Source: Caldimicrobium thiodismutans
Lineage (GTDB): Bacteria; Desulfobacterota; Thermodesulfobacteria; Thermodesulfobacteriales; Thermodesulfobacteriaceae
NCBI GenBank assembly: GCA_002877875.1
Contig: PNIE01000045.1
Location: 1-25,490 of the forward strand
Direction of reading: 5' to 3'
DNA: 25,490 nt
The translations under genes were made by a program, and so were the position numbers. How positions within the stretch are numbered: position 1 is the first letter of the stretch; every line of letters starts with the position of its first letter. The notes beneath the pieces are model-generated. The model ran no database searches. It saw only the letters and a program-made list of their open reading frames with translations, and was not told the origin of the DNA. This document shows, piece by piece, positions 22,407-25,490 of the stretch.

Positions 22407-23834
22407 TTGTTTGAAAAAAAACATATTACCTTTCCAAAAGATTACGTTTACAAATCATATGTACAGGGTAAACAAAATCAAAAATTTAAAGAATTCATCT
22501 ATAGAAATCTAAAAGAATTTTCATATTCTCCCAAAATCATCGTTGAACTTGGAGTTGGCGATGGTACTCTTGCTGAAACTATAGCAAAAGCTTTACAACC
22601 AAAAATATTTTACATAGTTGACTTGAATGATTTCTTTCTCAAGGTTTCAGAAAAGAAAACTAAAACTAAACAAGTAATTCCCATCAAAAAAGAGCTTACA
22701 GAAATTGAACCGCAAGACTTTAAAAAACCTCCTGAGATGGTTTTTACTTCCAATACACTTCACTGGCTACCATTAAACGAAAAAGATGACAGCTGGCTAA
22801 AATGCGCGAAAAGAATCTATGAAATCCTTATTGAAGGAGGTTTCTTTTTTGTCCATCAAGGGCTGAAGTGGACTTATTTTCCTTTGTATGATCTTGCAAA
22901 GGAACTTTTTGAAAGAAAATACGGAACAAAAATAAATCTCTCGGATTACCTTTATTATCCTCTCTGTAGAGAAGCAGTTGAAAATTTTAAACAGGTAGGC
23001 TATAAAGTAGTTTCAACTGAAGATTTTTATGAATTTGAGGGATTTTCTGCTCCCTATTCTAAAGATGAGCTTTATAAATCCTTTTCTGTTGCAGGTTTAA
23101 ACGTTTTTAAATGCCAGATTAAAGACAAAAGGGAACAAAAAAAATTTGTTAAAGACTTCCTTTTGCTATGTAAGACTATAAAACCTCCTTCCTTTTCTCA
23201 TAGGGGATTTTTCTGCTTAAGAAAACCTCTTAAAGAGGTCAAATTTAAAATTATTCAACCAGGGAATATGTCTGAAAAAGAATACAGAGCTCTTACCAAT
23301 TTTCTTGAAGAGGTTTCTGGCGAGTTTATACCACCTTTGAATGTAAGAACACCAGATGATATGGACCTTAGATTTTCAGAAACACTTATAGATAGCACTT
23401 CAGAAAACTTTTCCACCAAAAAGAGCTCTGTTGAAATCTATGCAGAAGTTCTTGCTAAAAGATATTGGAATATATTTGCTTACACTGAACTCTTTTCAGA
23501 AGAAAAAACTCCCTTTGGTATCATATCTTTCACAATTAAAAACAGCTACAGCTATCCTGGAAGAAAAAGTGTATACATCTCAACTATTGCTGTAAGAAAA
23601 AAATATCGTTTTCTTAGTATAGCTGAAAGATTGCTTGGATTTGTAATAGATCTTGTGAAAGATTCAGCAGAATTTAAAAATGCCAAAATCAGTGTGATAG
23701 AAACTAGAACCTGGAGCACTAATCAAGCCTCAAAAACACTTTTTAAAAAGGCTGGATTTAGCAACACTCTAGTGCTACAAAATCATAGAGGAGAAGGAAT
23801 AGACACAGAGTATTACTGTTATATTCTAACTTAA
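22407..23834 (+). CDS. Fusion of class I SAM methyltransferase and GNAT acetyltransferase
   Basis: I see two catalytic domains in one 475-aa chain. The N-terminal part is a class I methyltransferase: SAM-binding V-E-L-G-V-G-D-G-T (46-54), acidic Y-I-V-D-L-N-D (69-75) and T-S-N-T-L-H-W-L (114-121), similar to the Tam/BioC-like group. The C-terminal part (about 280-475) is GNAT-like: T-I-A-V-R-K-K-Y-R-F-L-S-I-A-E-R-L-L for the acetyl-CoA loop, with Ser in place of the usual first Gly, and N-x-A-S-K-T-L-F-K-K-A-G-F. Substrates are unknown. No ATG precedes motif I. I chose TTG at 22407, with AGAGG eight bases upstream; the frame also allows TTG at 22332 (500 aa), which would add an odd hydrophobic N terminus and has no ribosome site. 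It stands alone in an accessory-looking region. Confidence 0.8.
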   Translation: MFEKKHITFPKDYVYKSYVQGKQNQKFKEFIYRNLKEFSYSPKIIVELGVGDGTLAETIAKALQPKIFYIVDLNDFFLKVSEKKTKTKQVIPIKKELTEIEPQDFKKPPEMVFTSNTLHWLPLNEKDDSWLKCAKRIYEILIEGGFFFVHQGLKWTYFPLYDLAKELFERKYGTKINLSDYLYYPLCREAVENFKQVGYKVVSTEDFYEFEGFSAPYSKDELYKSFSVAGLNVFKCQIKDKREQKKFVKDFLLLCKTIKPPSFSHRGFFCLRKPLKEVKFKIIQPGNMSEKEYRALTNFLEEVSGEFIPPLNVRTPDDMDLRFSETLIDSTSENFSTKKSSVEIYAEVLAKRYWNIFAYTELFSEEKTPFGIISFTIKNSYSYPGRKSVYISTIAVRKKYRFLSIAERLLGFVIDLVKDSAEFKNAKISVIETRTWSTNQASKTLFKKAGFSNTLVLQNHRGEGIDTEYYCYILT

Positions 23835-23938
23835 AGTAAGTTAAGGAGTTTGTTGTAATTTTTCTTATGAAAAAAAAATTTTTTTAACTCTTTTCTCTAA
23901 ATCTCTCTAGTAGTTATACGAATTAAATCAAGTTTAAA

Positions 23939-24167
23939 ATGAATCTTACTCTTGGAGAGGCTTATCGCAGAGCTAAAGATTTTAAGAAGGCTAAATTTTA
24001 TCTTGATAAAGGATTAAAGAGGGTCAAAAAAGCTTGGAGATAAATGCTCGGAAGGATTTGGATATAAATATCTTGGCTGCTATTTTAGAAATACAGATGA
24101 TAAAAATTGCAAAGAAGATTTAAGCAGAGTATATGAGATTTTTAAATCTATTGGAGTTAAAGCTTAG
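23939..24167 (+). pseudogene. Frameshifted remnant of a TPR-repeat protein
   Basis: The first frame reads M-N-L-T-L-G-E-A-Y-R-R-A-K-D-F-K-K-A-K-F-Y-L-D-K and reaches a TAA soon after a run of six A. Shifting by +1 at that run continues as K-L-G-D-K-C-S-E-G-F-G-Y-K-Y-L-G and ends E-I-F-K-S-I-G-V-K-A at a TAG. Joined, these read as about two tetratricopeptide repeats, like the C-terminal end of long TPR proteins. The N-terminal bulk is missing, since a stop precedes the first ATG in frame. I read it as a pseudogene fragment; a sequencing error in the A run or frameshifting is possible. Confidence 0.5.
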
Positions 24168-24781
24168 GCTTTAGATTCATTAATATCCATTCTTTTACTT
24201 GAGTAAAAAGTTATTTACGAAAAATAAAAATAGATCTAAAAAAGCACAATGGCTATGGAACTTAAGCTATCATCAGCAGATAAAGAGGGATTTACCATGT
24301 GGAGGAAAAGTTCAAAAGTTGCATAAACACTAGCCTGATCATAGGGTCAAAGAAACAGGTGTCTTTTCTAAAAATATCATAAAATGGACGGTAGAGGCTG
24401 TAAAAGAGCTTTACAATATCATTAAGAATTTAGTCTATCTATCCTTGAAGTATTAAAAAGTCTTAGAATCTCTTCTCCTAATCTTTTATATCTCATAGTC
24501 TCAAAATTTATAATCTCAAAATTTTTGTGTAGGGCAGAGTTCCTTTACTCAATACTTTACCCTCCTGATGGAGAGAAGTTCCTCCCTAGCTAAGGAAAAG
24601 GCCTTTAAAACATTAAGTTGATACCTCTTGTTCATCTTTAGAGCTACCAAATAAGCGCATTAGTTGTAGCCTTTAGCATAGGAATCCTCTCATATGATTT
24701 TACTTTGCCTTTTAGTAGACTTTAATAAAAACAAAAATTTTTTAAGTTGCATAAAAAAAGAAATATTTACACACAATTTTC

Positions 24782-24809
24782 TTGACAATGCATAAATAGT
24801 GTATAGATT
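24782..24809 (+). promoter_or_regulatory. Promoter candidate for the NERD-domain gene
   Basis: A consensus TTGACA (24782-24787) is followed after 16 bp by TAGATT (24804-24809), with TATAGA overlapping. AAAGGAAC occurs twice just downstream (24812-24819, 24821-24828); the second copy may act as a distant ribosome site for the ATG at 24841. Confidence 0.45.
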
Positions 24810-24840
24810 TTAAAGGAACAAAAGGAACTAATAAATTCTT

Positions 24841-25490
24841 ATGAGGGAAGTTATTCTTTCGGAGCATCTCAAACAGAAGGTTTCTCAGTTAACACATGCT
24901 GCTAAACAATCTATTAGCCTATCCATTGTATTTATTATTCTTGGTATAATTCTCACGCTTTTCTTTTTAACAATCCTAGGGATTTGGTTTTTTGTTATTG
25001 GTTTTATCTTGTTTTTTGTAGCTCTAAAAAATCTTAACAAAAAAAATATTTTTCAAGCAGGACTTGAAGGAGAAGAACGTTTGAAAAAAACATTAAACCA
25101 GATTTTATCCGATAAATATACTGCTTTTTTCGGATATCAAACCAAAAAAGGCAAAGATATAGATTGTATAGTTACTGGTCCAAAGGGAGTATTTGTTATA
25201 GAAGTCAAAAATCATAGAGGAATAGTATCTTACGATGGGACAAATTGGTCCTACCTTAAGGTCGGACAAAAGGGTGGTATTTATGAAGGCTTTTTAAAAA
25301 ACCCTGATCGGCAAGTGATACAAAATAGTGCGGAAATAAGAAAGCTTCTTTTTTCTAATGGAATAAAAGTTCCTGTTTTTGCCCTTTTAGTATTTACCCA
25401 TGAGGAAGTAAAACTCAATATTAGTGAGCTTGACAATAAGAAATTCAGGATTCTTAGGCTGGAAGAACTTCCTCAATTTTTTGAAACTCT
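24841..25490 (+). CDS. Membrane-anchored NERD-domain (nuclease-related) protein, 3' truncated by window
   Basis: 216 codons are visible and the frame runs off the window. After a short basic N terminus there are two adjacent membrane helices (about 24-45 and 46-62), then a NERD domain: G-L-E-G-E-E-R (74-80), G-K-D-I-D-C-I-V (104-111), G-V-F-V-I-E-V-K-N-H-R-G (116-127), D-G-x-N-W (132-136), then N-P-D-R-Q (154-158). Asp108, Glu121 and Lys123 match the D...ExK arrangement of restriction-endonuclease-like folds. NERD proteins are widespread and of largely unclear role; nuclease activity is predicted by fold. Membrane anchoring next to the domain is a known arrangement. What follows the NERD domain cannot be seen. 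Confidence 0.88.
   Translation, partial: MREVILSEHLKQKVSQLTHAAKQSISLSIVFIILGIILTLFFLTILGIWFFVIGFILFFVALKNLNKKNIFQAGLEGEERLKKTLNQILSDKYTAFFGYQTKKGKDIDCIVTGPKGVFVIEVKNHRGIVSYDGTNWSYLKVGQKGGIYEGFLKNPDRQVIQNSAEIRKLLFSNGIKVPVFALLVFTHEEVKLNISELDNKKFRILRLEELPQFFET

Larger units (their letters stand above)
23835..24840. other. Gene-poor, decayed region
   Basis: About 1 kb without an intact gene. It holds a frameshifted TPR remnant (23939-24167), a plus-strand run (24241-24453) interrupted by a TAG at 24331, several tiny minus-strand ORFs of no known type, an 11-bp direct repeat TCTCAAAATTT (24499-24509, 24514-24524), and the promoter of the NERD gene. It looks like the debris of older genes. Confidence 0.6.

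Noticed and set aside
23870..23885. A9T7 tract after the methyltransferase-GNAT gene as a terminator
   Set aside because: It has no GC stem. It is a bendable A/T tract and not a credible hairpin terminator.
24241..24453. Plus-strand coding run with Cys/His-rich part (P-C-G-G-K-V-Q-K-L-H-K-H)
   Set aside because: It has an in-frame TAG at 24331, no start with a ribosome site, and no family I can recognise. It might be transposon debris but cannot be supported.
24499..24524. Paired TCTCAAAATTT as a start of a CRISPR or iteron array
   Set aside because: Only two copies, 15 bp apart, with no further units or spacers of regular length.

Overview
The window looks like a chromosomal segment of a thermophilic, Gram-negative, AT-rich bacterium. 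I infer something near Thermodesulfobacteria (Thermodesulfobacterium/Caldimicrobium type). The grounds are AT-rich DNA, Lys/Glu/Ile-rich proteins, very tight gene packing, an outer-membrane TolC-type protein, lipoproteins, a monofunctional murein transglycosylase, and a chemotaxis operon beside conserved housekeeping genes. The placement comes from protein style only, because there is no rRNA gene in the window. No tRNA, CRISPR array or intact insertion sequence was seen.

Layout. (1) 1-5829, minus strand: a chemotaxis block. A chemoreceptor with a C-terminal zinc-binding CZB domain leads, followed by a hybrid CheA (HPt, kinase core, two CheW domains, receiver), a DnaJ-like protein whose start overlaps the cheA stop, and a CheW cut by the window edge. 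Good promoter candidates lie before the receptor and before cheA. (2) 6097-11675, plus strand: a tightly coupled tripartite efflux/export operon of TolC-like outer-membrane protein, lipoprotein membrane-fusion protein, ABC ATPase and two separate MacB/FtsX-type permeases of equal length, followed by a TIGR01212/YhcC-like radical SAM gene. (3) 12631-13646: a double-BON lipoprotein and an unknown helical protein diverge from a 14-bp intergenic stretch that is a palindromic Shine-Dalgarno sequence serving both genes. (4) 13650-20095, minus strand: ten genes, rplU-rpmA-rpsB-tsf-pyrH-frr-uppS-cdsA-HD hydrolase-ddl. They join ribosome assembly, translation, UMP phosphorylation, undecaprenyl and phospholipid synthesis, and peptidoglycan precursor synthesis. 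The rplU promoter carries a perfect dyad, and rpsB has a structured leader that could sequester its ribosome binding site. (5) 20580-21850: an unknown conserved-looking protein converges on mtgA, which may be preceded by a small translated leader.

(6) 21950-25490: a looser, gene-poor, accessory-looking end. It holds a fusion of a class I methyltransferase to a GNAT acetyltransferase, a frameshifted TPR-protein remnant, about 650 bp with no clear gene, and the start of a membrane-anchored NERD-domain protein.

The items most worth following up are the shared palindromic ribosome binding site, the rpsB leader switch candidate, the methyltransferase-GNAT fusion, and the J-domain protein built into a chemotaxis operon. 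I did not find a clearly new multi-gene defence or mobile system. The methyltransferase-GNAT and NERD genes are the nearest to accessory functions.
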